The notes: generated by a model from the letters alone, not told the origin. 64,000 nt of DNA from Cichorium intybus (GCA_023525715.1 CM042012.1:47107561-47171560), one strand, 5' to 3'; shown: positions 10,516 to 21,528, counted from the stretch's first letter. Numbers and translations are program-made.

Positions 10516-12480
10516 AAGTTTTGTGTAACGAATTATACAGTGGCTAATGGGTGCCGATTGAGTTTTCCAAAGAGTGATAGTTCAAGGATATTAGTACCTT
10601 GTGGCAAAAGGAGTGACGAGAATAAGTGTCCTTATAGATGTTATGCATCCTGTATAGGAAAACTAACTTGGCAAGTGAAATCCTTGGAAGAGAAGCATAT
10701 TTGTGCACTAAATTATACCCTTGGGTCATTGATAATTTTGAGTTGGATTGTTAAACATTACATGAATGACCTAATTCGCAAACCTGAATCCACAATTGAA
10801 CATACGAAATATGATATTTTTACATAATTATTCTTTAAAGCTTAGTAAAGGTCAATATGAAAGGCAAAGGCATTAGCACTTACAATGACTTATGGCAAAT
10901 TGACTAATCATTATGCATGAATATCAGATTATGCCACTGAAATATTTAGATCAAACCCAGGAAACACGATTGAAGTTGGAGTAGACGTGAATTCGAATGA
11001 AAAATATTTCAAACGAATCTATGTTTGTTTTAAGGCTCTAAATGAAGGATGGGTAAAAGGATTTCAGAAGGTGATTGATTTAGATGGATGCTTCTTGAAA
11101 AGGAAAGTTAAATAGGAGTTGTTAACTGCAGTTGGTCGAGACGAAAACAACCAAGTTTACCATATTGCATGGGCGGTTGTCAATATGGAAAATAAAGATA
11201 ATTGAAAGTGGTTTATTGAGTTAATACAATCGGATATTAAGTCACATCAAGGAAATAAGCTTACTTTGATATCAGACCAACATAAGGTATTTATTGCTCA
11301 TATTTAAATTTTGACCAAAACAACCCCAAACTTAATTTTTCCAAATAGTCCCTCTCTAAAGTTTGACCAAAACAGCCCTAATACATCTATTTACTTATAG
11401 TTTTCTCAAAATTACTTGTAGGGTCTTCTTGAAGCCGTAAAAAAGAGGTTATGCCACATGTTGAGCACCAACAATATGCAAGACATGTTTATGCCAATTT
11501 TAACAGCGTTTCAATAGAGTGGTTTTCAAAAACTTCTTTTGGCAAGCTGCAATGTCCACAACAGATCAAGACTTTAAAAATAATATGGAAAAGCTAAAAG
11601 AGTTTAACAAAGATGCATACGAGGATCTCATGAAAAGGAATCCTAAAACTTGGTGTCTGACCTATTTTCAGACTCATGGGCTATGTGAGGCAGTAGAAAA
11701 TGGAACATCTTAGTCGTTCAACTCTAAAATCATTAATGCTAGTGGAAAACCTTTGATAACCATGTTGGAAGATATAAGACTTTATGTGATGCAATGAAGT
11801 GAAGTAAAAATTCATGGAAAACTGAAGTTGCGCTAATGGTACTTTACAAGATTAAAAAAATGGCACCAAAACATGAGGTATACAATATGAAACATTTTCA
11901 TAATTTTCCTATGAGAATGTTACAAGATTATACTAACTTCGATTTTTTGCTAGGAATTGGATTGTGTACCCATATAGGCCTTTATTAGAGGTTAGAAATG
12001 GTTATGATGGATTTATGGTAGACTTGACAGGAAAGACATGCACATGTAGGATATGGGCTTTGTCAAGCATTCATTGTGTACATGCATGCATGAATATAAA
12101 CCACACACACCAAAATATTCGTGACTATGTGATTGACTGGTGTAAGAAGGAAAAGTATGACTTGACATACATCACTTTCATTGTTCCTTTAAACAAAATC
12201 AATCCATGGGTGAAAACTCCATATGATAAGCCATTGCCCCCAAAAAGAACGTAGGATGCCAGGAAGGCTTTCTATTAAAAGAAAATGAGATATGGCTGAA
12301 AACCAAACAAAGTATCCTAATATTTCTGGTAGAGGAAGAATAAAGAAGTGCTACAACTATTAACGTGAAGGCCATAATACTAGGTCTTTCAAAACGAAAA
12401 TAATGTGCCTGCTCCTAAGGACAAAAAGTCTCCTAGAAAGCCTAAAAACTACACTCTGAAGAAAGACCTATAAAAGGTGG
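10516..12480 (+). pseudogene. MULE (Mutator-like) transposase pseudogene
   Basis: Conceptual pieces follow the MuDR layout in order. A Mut-type DNA-binding domain lies at about 10516-10800 (VANGCRLSFPKSD, CPYRCYAS, WQVKSLEEKHIC). The transposase core spans about 10975-11290, with the first catalytic Asp in DLDGCFLKRKV and the second in LISDQHK. A helical region follows at 11535-11700 (FWQAAMSTTDQDF...LKEFNKDAYEDL). A SWIM zinc finger lies at 11990-12090 (CTCRIWALSSIHCVHAC), and a degenerate CCHC-like tail near 12335-12400 is rich in Lys and Gly. Two intact-looking GT-AG introns lie at about 11286-11421 and 11877-11953. Many stops and frameshifts break the frames, so it is dead. Terminal inverted repeats were not located. 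Confidence 0.85.
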
Positions 12481-12519
12481 AAGAAAAACTACCAGACAAG
12501 AGGTGGAAAATGAGAAACT

Positions 12520-12771
12520 GTGCAAAATGTTGGAATAACACCAAATGTTGTCATGGCTAAAATAGAAAATGAAACTATAGAAATGGTTGAAATGGTTGAG
12601 GAAGAAGTACGTAGAAGGGAAGAAGGTGTGCCTCTAATGCAATTCCCTGAATCTCAATTTGATGAAGGAGTGTGTGAAACTCAATTTGAAGAAGTGCTTG
12701 AGGTTGATGTAGCTGTGGTTGAAGGATTTCCTATAGTTGATGGTGATTCACCGGTGAGAAAACAATGTTGA
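12520..12771 (+). other. Short acidic open frame, possible tail of the MULE
   Basis: An 83-codon frame rich in Glu and Val (for example EMVEMVEEEVRRREEG) ends just before the LTR-like unit at 12780. No domain is recognised. It could be the last part of the decayed transposase or a chance frame. Confidence 0.2.
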
Positions 12772-12779
12772 GTGTATGG

Positions 12780-12895
12780 TGTAACACCCTAACTTTTTCA
12801 AACCATTTATATTACATAAAAACATATTTTACAAAATACGGTTCAACAAAAACCATTGTACTTGTTTAAATACAACAAAAGGGGTGTTACAATTA
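12780..12895 (-). repeat. Unit 1 of the 2.2-kb tandem array, left piece
   Basis: It begins TGTAACACCC and matches the starts of the units at 29986, 32194 and 34401 (TGTAACGCCC). It is cut after 116 bp by the Gypsy insertion and resumes at 27899. This fixes the insertion point and the 5-bp duplication aatta. Confidence 0.85.
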
Positions 12896-13442
12896 TGTAA
12901 GACCCGTATCCTAATTATAACATATACTTAAAATAAGAGTCTTATGAATTATATGATTTTTGGTAGTTATAAAGCTGAGAAAAACTTTAGTTATAATTTC
13001 ATATGAAAATCAACATTTTGTGCCGTTTTTAAAAATATCATAATTAATTCTAGGAAAATCGTTTGGATCTCAAACCAATGCACAAAGTTTAAAAATTGAG
13101 TCTAGTACAATTAACAAAAATAATAGTAAGCTTGAATATGACATTATCTATGGTGAAAAATGCAATATTCACTGATTAGTTCGGAATTGACAGATTATAT
13201 AGTCTATTTTCAAAAATTCATAATAAATCATAGAAAAATCGTATAAATACATACTATACGTCCCTGGAAAGGTATTGAGATGAATTTTCGGAATATCAAA
13301 TAAAACATGAATTTAATGGGTTTAAATTCGGCTAAATCAGTCTTGAACAGACTGATTCTAGAAGGTCATTAATTTCAACAAAATTATATTATTAAAATCT
13401 TTTGTCAAAAGTGGCAAGTAATTGTTAATTCAAGAATTCAAG

Positions 13443-13450
13443 TATAAATA
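13443..13450 (+). promoter_or_regulatory. Predicted TATA box of the Gypsy LTR
   Basis: TATAAATA followed by CCCCTC is conserved in the second LTR at 26663-26670 and sits mid-LTR, as expected for the U3/R boundary. Confidence 0.6.
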
Positions 13451-14175
13451 CCCCTCAAAACATCTCATAAACCACACCAAGAAATAACAAAACCATTCCA
13501 TAGAATTTGCTAAGGAATTGAGTGTAAACAAGTGAGCGGAAGGAAGCTCAAAAGTCTAACGAAGGAGTTACAGATCTCGACGAATGGTCATAAGGTAACT
13601 ACAAACCTTTCTATAGCTTAATTAGGTATTGTAAAATAATTTTTGTATTAAGAAGTAGAATATGTAATAAGTATAACATATTCATTTCCAACAATAGTAA
13701 ATAAAAACCTTAAAAACGTCGTTATTATAACAATTCGTAATTCTGAAAATAATACCGATTGATTTACTTACGAGGACGGTGCCTAGGCCGATTACTTGGG
13801 ATCTGGTTGTTGGATTTTCCGAAAGGCTAAAATGCTGAAAGGATCCTGCCACCCCATCTAATCTTCTACCTGGCCGTTCTTTACTTGATAAATCATGGAG
13901 TATCATGTTGGAATTATTGAAGGGTTTTATGATGCGACTATAATATAGTTAAGGATTAAGAAATGATAGATTTCTTATTATGTTAACAGTTAAAGTTGAA
14001 AAGAAATACAAATGCGAGAAAGATAAACGATATAGTCAACTACAATCAGGTGAGTCTTCTCACTATACTATAGGTGATATCGCATGCGTAGGAAGGAAGA
14101 TATGTTAGACTAAGGTGATCTTACATGTTATGGTAATTGTGTGAATTATTGCTATGATAATGATTGTTTGTGGAT

Positions 14176-14320
14176 GGAACGAGATAGCCCGCGAGCCAAT
14201 AGGCGGAACGGGAATAGCCTGCGAGTCATTAGACGGAACAGGAAAAGCCTGCGAGCGATAAGACAGAACGGGAACTGCCCGTGAGTCTTCAGCGGAACAG
14301 GGATAGCCCGCGAGTCTCAC
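14176..14320. repeat. Five-copy minisatellite inside the Gypsy LTR
   Basis: Copies start at 14176, 14205, 14235, 14265 and 14294 (period 29-30 bp), each with the pattern GGAACGGGA(A/T)AGCC(C/T)G(C/T)GAG. The same array is at 27396-27540 in the other LTR. It is a GC-rich island in an AT-rich LTR. Confidence 0.85.
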
Positions 14321-14678
14321 AGACATATGAATGGTTATGATGTGTTGTATGTTATGTGATGGATCGTATGGTATTTTGAGGAACTCACTAAGCTCCGTGC
14401 TTACCCTTTCCCTATATAAACTACTGTTTCAGGTACATCAGGTACCATGGATGGCAAGGCGTGACGTGTATACACTGTGCTGCTTCATTGGAGGACTGTT
14501 TTTGAATGGATGTTCCGCTATATTGTGATTTCGTTAACTTTTGTTAATCCTGGGGTGTTTTCATTAAACTTATAAGTTATGGAATTTTATGAAAATTAAT
14601 TAAGTGGCTTTTTCTTATATTGAAGTTTTCGTTTAATTTTTTTTTAAATTTACTAAAAAATTTTGGGATGTTACAAGT

Positions 14679-14690
14679 TGGTATCAGAGC
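14679..14690 (+). other. Primer binding site (tRNA-Met) of the Gypsy element
   Basis: TGGTATCAGAGC starts four bases after the LTR end at 14675. Confidence 0.9.
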
Positions 14691-16100
14691 ACAGCTTGAG
14701 AGAATCAGGCTCACTTAGTGAGTTCTGGACTCAAGTTGAGGCTTAAGAGTTTTCTTAAAACATTTTTACGAAAGAAAGATGTTTTATGAAGGGTGAACTG
14801 AAGACACAGTGTGTACCGCCAGCCGACGCCAGTATGAGAAAAGGGTTAAGTATTTAATATTGTGGATGTTAAAAAACATATGGTATATGTTTGCTGAAAT
14901 GCCTGGTAGAGATCACACATTGTTGTATTATTATCTGCTATTTGCTAATAGAACCGTATGCTAGTGCCGATAGGTTGCTTAGAGATTTCCACTAAGTTGT
15001 ATACAATATGGACTGAATAGTCATAGAATGTGTGAGTTGACCTTATTGCATGTTCCTTGTTTGGTTGTTGCCTTAGGGAAGATTCTCTTATTTGAAAGAC
15101 TGTTTAGTTCGATATTATATACAACTACGTTCGCGAAACAACCTGTCATCACTGGAGGAAGTTCCATCTTAGTTAGAATAGCAGGGTGGGGGTGGGATTC
15201 CAAGTATTCCTAGAATGGTTGACATATGCCTTGTAAGGGAATATGTGTTAAAATTATCGGTAAGAAGCGAATTGGATATTTCGAGACGGGTCTTGGAATG
15301 AACATGGATAGGTGTGGAAGGTAGTAGTAGAGCTCCTACTATCGAAAGCACAGGATCCACGTTCGAGTCGGGAGTTCGTCATGAAGGATCCAAGGAGCTG
15401 AGTATGTGAGTGTCTAGCATAATTAACTTAAATGCTAGTGTAATGTGGTAAAATTTTATCCATTCGATTTTTGAATGTTGATTGTGAGGTTCAGTAGGAA
15501 CAATTAAGATGCGATCATACCAGTTTGGTTGGACCGATCATGCTTAAGTTGATTACTGAGCTTAAAGACTGTTGAAAGGGAGAATGCCAAAATGCTATTG
15601 TGGTAGCTATTTTTCATGCAACTAATGGGCGCACAAGTCAGACAGGGACTAGAGGATGCAAGGGTGAGTTTTCCAACTCACGGTCAAAGAGGTGCAAGAG
15701 GCGCCTGAGATGATGGCGGGTATTTTTGAGTCAACTCTGTACATGCCTAGTGTTGTGTAATAGTGGGGCTACCTACCCTTGTATTGATCTTGCTTGAGTG
15801 ATTGATCAGGTCGTGTGGGTTGAGAGTTTGGATCACTCACTCGTGATTGAGGTAACTGACAATAGAGGTGTTGACTAGGGTCGCAAGCGGATGAGTAACA
15901 TATGGTGGTTGATGTAAACATCTTTACATAATCGAAACATGTTTATTGAGATAGTGTTTGCCCCCGATGCAAGTTGTTGGCTGAGCAGAGTGGGCTTGTT
16001 TTTCGTTCGAGAGTAAGGGCTCGTAAAAAAATATTTATAAATCGAATAAACAGACTTGGACTTTAGTCCAAGTGGGAGAGGAATACAAAATTAAGGGAAC
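14691..16100 (+). pseudogene. Decayed gag/protease remnant of the Gypsy element
   Basis: Most of this stretch has no open frame. Around 15690-15790 the translation in shifting frames gives EVQEAPEMMAGIFESTLYM followed by NSGATYPCIDLA. This resembles the gag-protease junction and the DSGAT active-site region of plant Gypsy (chromovirus-type) polyproteins, with Asn in place of the catalytic Asp. Stops and frameshifts make it non-functional. RT, RNase H and integrase should follow but are missing; the sequence passes instead into the 3' flank of the antisense RWP-RK gene. Confidence 0.55.
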
Positions 16101-16721
16101 AACATGAATATTATATTGAATCGATGAAATTATTAAAATTATAGTAACACGTCAATATATTTAATTCATTACTACAACTTTATATTAATACATTAAGAAA
16201 AGTTTACAGAACTACTAACCTAAACCAGAGAATCAGAAAGAAGCGAGAAAAGATATTCTACACTCCAATCTTTGTCATCATTAGGTTGACTTGTACCTTC
16301 CTGAGGATTTGGAAGTGGTATGCTTTCAGTTATTGGAGGAGGAGCTCCAAGGTATGGGGTCTCGATAGGGTTGGAACCTGTAACCCATGATTAGGGGCTA
16401 AATATTGACTCATTTGGGGCGTGTGTAAGTAGGGCAGTGATGAGGAAGGGATCTAATTCGGAACCAGTTGGGGGTAGCTATAAGAAGGAGGAAACCAGGC
16501 TAGGTCACCTACAAAGCCTAAAAAATTCTCCTCACTCGAAGACTCAAGTAAACCAGGGTTAATACTACTCATACCAGAATTAGATGGTAGAGATTGCTGC
16601 TGTGTATGAGTTCTTGATGAAGTTTCCCCCTTTTCCTGAATTTTTTCTTTTCCTAAATACAACCTTATGAGCAGCTTGTATTAGCTTCTTTGTGCCGTCT
16701 GTTAGACCCGATTGTGACCCT

Positions 16722-16808
16722 TCAATTATCGCTTCTTTTTCTTTTTTTTAGGTTGGGTATTAAATCTCCCGATAATTCTGTTGCCTCAATAAATTCATTA
16801 CCAAATTC
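16722..16808 (-). CDS. RWP-RK gene, putative last exon
   Basis: The acceptor TGCCACAG lies at 16809-16816. The frame reads EFGNEFIEATELSGD and ends in a basic KKRKRSDN before TGA at 16722-16724. An A8 run lies just before the stop and could hide an indel. Another minus-strand frame downstream (16453-16662, ending in SSEENFLGFVGDLAWFPP) may be a displaced C-terminus. Confidence 0.5.
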   Translation of the reverse strand, partial: EFGNEFIEATELSGDLIPNLKKRKRSDN

Positions 16809-16877
16809 CTGTGGCACAAATAACTTTAGTAATTTCAACCTTATGATATAAAGGAATTAAAAAAATGTAGTTTTTAC

Positions 16878-16923
16878 CTCAGCACGATCAATAAGGGTTT
16901 GCAAACTCGTAAGTTGTCGTTGG
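16878..16923 (-). CDS. RWP-RK gene, exon 2, 3' part beyond the transposon
   Basis: Directly left of the Copia element the minus strand encodes RQLTSLQTLIDRAE in the frame expected for the end of an RWP-RK domain, then a GAG|GTAAAA donor. Bases 16919-16923 are the target-site duplicate (gttgg on the plus strand). Confidence 0.8.
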
Positions 16924-17303
16924 TGTTGGATTAGGTGTCTAAGCCATGACTTTACAACTATATTTATCTTGTTAATTGAAGCAAAGTCCATTTGGGTTGC
17001 CCTCATAGCTGGAGGTCAGGATAGAGTTCAGTAGAGTAAAAGGTTGATTTATTAATTGTGTAATAAATCAATAGAATTAATTAAATGGTTTATTAATATA
17101 TTTAAGTGTTAATATATTAATTAGAAACTATAATAATTAATTGAAATTTAATCTAGAATTAATTGGATTTAATTTAGTGATTAAATTAATTAATTAAAAG
17201 TGTGAGGACTAGTTTGTATTTATTCAATAGTTGAATAACTGGCAAAGAGAAGTCCAGGGGCCAAAAGTGGCGCCACCCTTGGAGGCTTCTCTAGGGTTGG
17301 CGA

Positions 17304-17325
17304 AAACCCTAATTAGGGTTTAGGG
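17304..17325. promoter_or_regulatory. Palindromic telo-box upstream of the LTR TATA box
   Basis: AAACCCTAATTAGGGTTT is an 18-bp perfect palindrome of two plant telo-box motifs (AAACCCTA), followed by AGGG, about 75 bp upstream of the TATA box at 17398. The same site is in the second LTR at about 23932-23949. Telo-boxes are known cis-elements of plant promoters and are linked to Polycomb recruitment; activity here is inferred. Confidence 0.6.
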
Positions 17326-17397
17326 ATCTGGTCCAAGTGGTCAACAGGCTTGCCCACTTGGAGGCTCCTTAGGGTTTCAGGTGTAACCCTAGGAGGC

Positions 17398-17405
17398 TAT
17401 AAAAG
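17398..17405 (+). promoter_or_regulatory. TATA box of the nested Copia LTR
   Basis: TATAAAAG in a GGAGGC...GAACCC context, repeated at about 24026-24033 in the second LTR. Confidence 0.7.
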
Positions 17406-17690
17406 GAACCCTCTGGCTCCCCATTATTCACGCCAACTTCAACCAAGATTACTCTGCTGGACTGTCTTCTCCATTGCTGTGGGTATGACTTGCATCTGAG
17501 GCAGGATACTTTTGCTGCTAGCTTCAAGAACAAGATTCAAAGGTTGGTTCTTCTGATTTAAACTTTAGAAATCCATTGTTGGCCTTTAGGTTTTAATTTA
17601 TTATCTTCATAGAAGAAAACATGGATCTTTATAGGGTGCATGTGAACCATAAGTAATTTTGTGTTCATTGTTTGCTAGAAAACCCTTCAG

Positions 17691-17702
17691 TGGTATCAGA
17701 GC
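17691..17702 (+). other. Primer binding site (tRNA-Met) of the nested Copia derivative
   Basis: TGGTATCAGAGC begins two bases after the LTR end at 17689. Confidence 0.9.
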
Positions 17703-18459
17703 ATAGGCTGTTTTCTTATGTTTGATATAAACTGCATGAACTGTTTGTGCCCAAATGTTTTTGTGTGATATTTTAACCCTTAGAAGAGGTTAATTTCGTG
17801 GCCTAGGCTAGGGTTTCCTAACCCTAGCCGCCACCCATTTATTCCCCTTTGATTTTCTTGATTTACTTGCCTTTTTGGAAGTAGGTTGTTATTTTTGGTA
17901 ATTGCTGCTTATTTAAATAACTGGAACCCTTTCCTTTGCTTGCTAAATCTCGAAATTAATAGGAAGATTAGAAAATTAATTGGATTAATTTTGTGTTTCC
18001 CCATACCCAATTTAATTAGTTTAATTAAAAGACCAATTAAATTGCTTAATGATTTAATTTAAATTTTCGAAAATTATGAATTAATTTGAGAAAATTCTTA
18101 GAAAATTAAATCTAAAATATTTTAATAAGATTAAAATATATCTTATATATTTATGATTAAAAGTTAATTATTTATATATAAGAAAATTGGTTAGTCTTAC
18201 CGCAAGTAGGCCTCATTCACAAAACTGTCCTATAAAGAGGGTATAAGGCGACTGACTATAAAATGTTAGTCTAATGGGTATCCACTCTTATCCACCGCTC
18301 TCCTGGTCAGTCGAGTGTCGTTACCCGAACGGGTTTGATAGAACCGCTAAGCCTCTTAAAAGTATAATGCTATAATTGAAAGTACTACGACCTCAAACAA
18401 AACCCAATCTAGTTACTTTAGGATAAAAATGTGAATTGGTGCTAATCCATGGAATTGCA
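17703..18459 (+). other. Leader of the nested Copia derivative, first part
   Basis: AT-rich, with no open frame of note. It holds short inverted words but nothing classified. Confidence 0.6.
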
Positions 18460-18829
18460 CATTGCACCTTGTGGAACGTTGGTGGAGCGTGTGTGGTTTA
18501 CCGGCACACCAACTGGGGTCCGCAAAGAGTTGCAATGGGTTTCTCGATTTTGTCATTATTAACGGAGCGTGTGTGGTTAACCGGCACGTTAATTAGAGAT
18601 GACAATTGACTTCGAGAGTACCGAGCGAATTTGCATGGTTATTCACACCCGGTTTGTGATCCTCGGCATCCCAGTCACAAACAGTGGGGCACATCCGAGA
18701 CTAAACATGCCATTGAACAGTTCAATGTGTCTCAACAGATCTAGGAATTTCATAAGATGAAATTGATAAGTGTATTATCTACCTTAATGACCATTATGTT
18801 GTGATTACGGCATCCCTCTTCACACCATA
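18460..18829 (+). promoter_or_regulatory. Cluster of four stem-loops upstream of the gag remnant
   Basis: Two hairpins (18478-18513 and 18558-18593) share a 22-nt loop of the form GAGCGTGTGTGG, T, T or A, then AACCGGCA or TACCGGCA. Their stems are GTTGGTG/CACCAAC and ATTAACG/CGTTAAT, with outer arms CATTGCA/TGCAATG (18460, 18531) and TTGTCAT/ATGACAA (18550, 18599). Two more (18652-18682 and 18795-18829) share 17-nt loops containing CGGCATCCC on the stems GTTTGTG/CACAAAC and TATGTTGTG/CACACCATA (one mismatch). The cluster ends 92 nt before the gag-like ATG at 18922. The function is unknown. Confidence 0.75.
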
Positions 18830-18921
18830 GTTGGGGTATTTTGGGCCCTAGCCTTAATAAATAATAAATTGGGTAATTATTTAAAAGGAAAAATTAAAAT
18901 AATAAATTCTATGTATTGTAG

Positions 18922-19326
18922 ATGTTTGAAACAAGTGTCTATTCTCCACCCTCTCCTCCTTCACCCATTTCTGAGAGCATCAGAAAGCACCTGCTAAATA
19001 TGGAAAGGCTGACTGGCCTTAACTATATGGTATGGCTTCATAAATAGAGAATAGTTCTCTGTTTTGCTGCCAAGCCATATCTGACTGAGTGTCCGCTCCC
19101 CAAAGCATGACATCACACAGTAACTTGTGATGAGCATGACTCCTTGATTGTTAAGTCAAGGAAAGTTCGTTACCTAATACTATTGATCATTGACCCCGAG
19201 TTCCGCAGGAATTTAGAATTCCTGGGGTCAGATAAGTTAACACAGCTAGTTGTGGAAAAGTTCCATGAACTGGTTGAGAAAGGACGAGCTAAGATCTTCA
19301 AAGAGTTTGAAGTGTGCAGGAAGTAG
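18922..19326 (+). pseudogene. Copia gag remnant
   Basis: From the ATG at 18922 the frame includes MERLTGLNYMVWLHK, a stop, then RIVLCFAAKPYLTECPLP. This matches the start of plant Copia gag proteins, where a conserved Leu-Thr-Gly-x-Asn-(Phe/Tyr) and a Pro-rich ending occur. A further 60-codon frame at 19144-19326 may be more gag. Stops make it non-coding. Everything after this up to 23540 lacks recognisable protease, integrase or RT. Confidence 0.65.
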
Positions 19327-20100
19327 CACCAGTTCACATGTTCTCAAGACTGAGAGACACATAGGTGAACTGTATAAATTTGGTCCCCTTTTGATTGGGA
19401 GTTAAAGCATTAGCTCGACTCGCTGATCCGTTCATCCTGATGTATAGGAAGGGAAACCAGATAAGACAATCATGGATATGCATTCAATGTTGACTCTGTA
19501 TGAGACGTTCATAGAGAAGCATAGTTCCATTGATTCAGCTGCTTCAGGATTGAGTCCAGTAATAGGACACATCAAGAAATGATCCAGATCGTCTGGACCG
19601 GTTCCTCGATGTTTCAAACTGGGAATCCACAGGGTGGGACACAGTCACGGAAAGATTGGAAAATGCTCCGAAGCCGAACAGTTTGGCAACTCAGGAATAT
19701 CTTAAAACTCAGAACACCTGATCCTTAGTTCCTTGATACAAGATGTGTCTCTCACATTTGCTCTGTATGCATGGACCCTGTAGGATGTAGGATGTTGTTG
19801 CATAGGAGCATATTCAGATTGGATCTGAAGCTCATGCAGTTTTAGAGTTTAGTTAGATGTTGAAATCATGTTATTAGCTTATCAGATGCGTATGACATTG
19901 TCTATCACATAATACATTGTTCAAGGATTTTGTTTTAATAAAATTGTCGATTTTCTTTTAACACATGTTGTTTGAAATATCCTTGAAATGTTGTATGATT
20001 GTGTTGAATGCATGATTAGTAATAACTTGAATATTGATACATCCAAAGTGTTTGGATTTTAGGAATTGTACTCCTTATGATTGTTAAAGTGAGTATTATA
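19327..20100 (+). other. Non-coding interior of the nested Copia derivative
   Basis: No domain-bearing frame is visible. The sequence may be strongly decayed gag or pol, but no motif survives. Confidence 0.5.
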
Positions 20101-20101
20101 A

Positions 20102-20350
20102 GAATCAATTCAACCAAAGGTCCAGTTGGACAGGACTTTGGAATCATTTGACTTAGAGTCACATGATGAATTGAGTTCTTAATGTGTTAAGAAATGAATC
20201 AACCAAAGATCCAGTTGGACAGGACTTTGGAATCATTTGACTTAGAGTCAGATGATGATTAAGTTCTTTATAAAGCACATGTGGCAAGAAATGAATCACC
20301 CAAAGATCTAAAGGATAGGATTTTGGAATCAGTTGACTTAGAGTCAACTA
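20102..20350. repeat. Three imperfect tandem copies of a 89-97-bp unit
   Basis: The phrases GAATCA...CCAAAG and TTTGGAATCA...TTGACTTAGAGTCA recur with CCAAAG at 20114, 20203 and 20300. Each unit contains the near-palindrome TTGACTTAGAGTCA. The third copy is the most diverged. Confidence 0.8.
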
Positions 20351-21481
20351 AAGATTGCAAGTCTTGAACAGAATTAACAAAGTCATAAGTTTACATAGAG
20401 ATGTAAAAGAGATTGAGATTAGAAGCAACGAACACATCAGTTGCTGTGTATTGCTCGAATCTCCGAACAGAACACAATTGTTTGTACTTCACAATATTTG
20501 TCAGTCGGTATGACGAATATGACCTCGCTTATCAGAATAAGCGATTGGATTGAATCTTTGAACAGTTCAAGGACTTCAAAGGAAGTACAAGACCCACAGA
20601 ACCTGAGTGACAACATAAACTGGGAAAATGTTTCACAGTTATTCTCTTCCAAGAACATTAATAGTTATAATGTGTCTTAGGGAAGATGATGGAGCATTGG
20701 TCGAAACAGTTCGATCCTCGATGTATGAGATACATTACCAATTAGTTTCCCGTAAATTAAACACTAAACCAGTCAGACCATATAGACCATATTCCAACCA
20801 CATCCTTCGACTAAGTAGGTTTTGCAGACATTGTCTGAAATGTAAAGCTGGGATTGTCCCACTTGTACATTAAAGGTCCAGGGTCTTGTAGTGTTCGTCT
20901 GAACCTCATGACTAGCCTGAACCTGATCAGCAATGTCGTTTCACTGGCTATCCCGCTGTACCTGTAAAAGAAGAGCTCTTTTAGAAAAAACTCATATTCT
21001 AAGGAGACAGTGGGAGTTGGGACAGTCCTGAATGAGTTCAGGATTAGCCAAGTGAAATATCCTTTAGTCATCGCTAGGCTTAGAGCAGAAATCAGATTCC
21101 TGTTTTAATACTGACATAACCTTCTCTTGACCAGTAGTACTGATCACCGTCATAAGTAGTTATGATCGGGGTGACATACCGAATAGTGGTAAAACACTAT
21201 AGTTGGTACGGATTTTCAATCCGACTACTTGGAAGCATTGGTGAGCCCGGTTGCTGCCAATTAAGAGAACCTTAGGACGAGATACAGTCTATGTGACAGT
21301 TTGATTGATTTTACAACTGGTCTTAAAACCAGTGGGAGTAATCATCAAAAGAAACCAACATGGACAGAAACGTACCTTCAGAACATCTGGTTGAGTGAGA
21401 CTATACTCAAAGTCAAGGAATTGATTTCGAGAGAAGCGCTCTCAATAGAAGATGAAATCCGAAAGGATACTGCATATTGTA

Positions 21482-21528
21482 AGTCATTAGTGGAGCACGT
21501 GTGGATCACCGGCACACTAATAGGGACT
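21482..21528 (+). promoter_or_regulatory. Stem-loop, 22-nt loop class, third copy
   Basis: The stem ATTAGTG/CACTAAT (21486-21492, 21515-21521) with outer AGTC/GACT encloses a 22-nt loop starting GAGCACGTGTGG and ending CACCGGCA. Confidence 0.7.

Larger units (their letters stand above)
12896..14675 (+). repeat. 5' LTR of the 15-kb Gypsy element
   Basis: It is 1780 bp long with TGTA...TACA ends. A TATA box (TATAAATA) at 13443-13450 marks the likely promoter. It contains a five-copy 29-30-bp GC-rich minisatellite at 14176-14320. Short frames in it are duplicated in the right LTR and are not genes. Confidence 0.92.
16924..17689 (+). repeat. 5' LTR of the nested Copia derivative
   Basis: It is 766 bp long, with a TATA box (TATAAAAG) at 17398-17405 and a telo-box palindrome at 17304-17321. 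The AT-rich first half and the GC-richer second half match the other LTR base for base as far as checked. Confidence 0.95.

Noticed and set aside
17304..17325. Interstitial telomere repeat
   Set aside because: Only two opposed motifs are present and they occur in both LTRs; a promoter telo-box is the better reading.
18460..18829. Hammerhead or other known ribozyme in the hairpin cluster
   Set aside because: No CUGAUGA and GAAA core elements in the right arrangement, and no other ribozyme class I recognise fits the 22-nt loop.
20102..20350. CRISPR-like spaced repeat
   Set aside because: The whole 89-97-bp unit is repeated, not short repeats with unique spacers, and the host is a plant retroelement.
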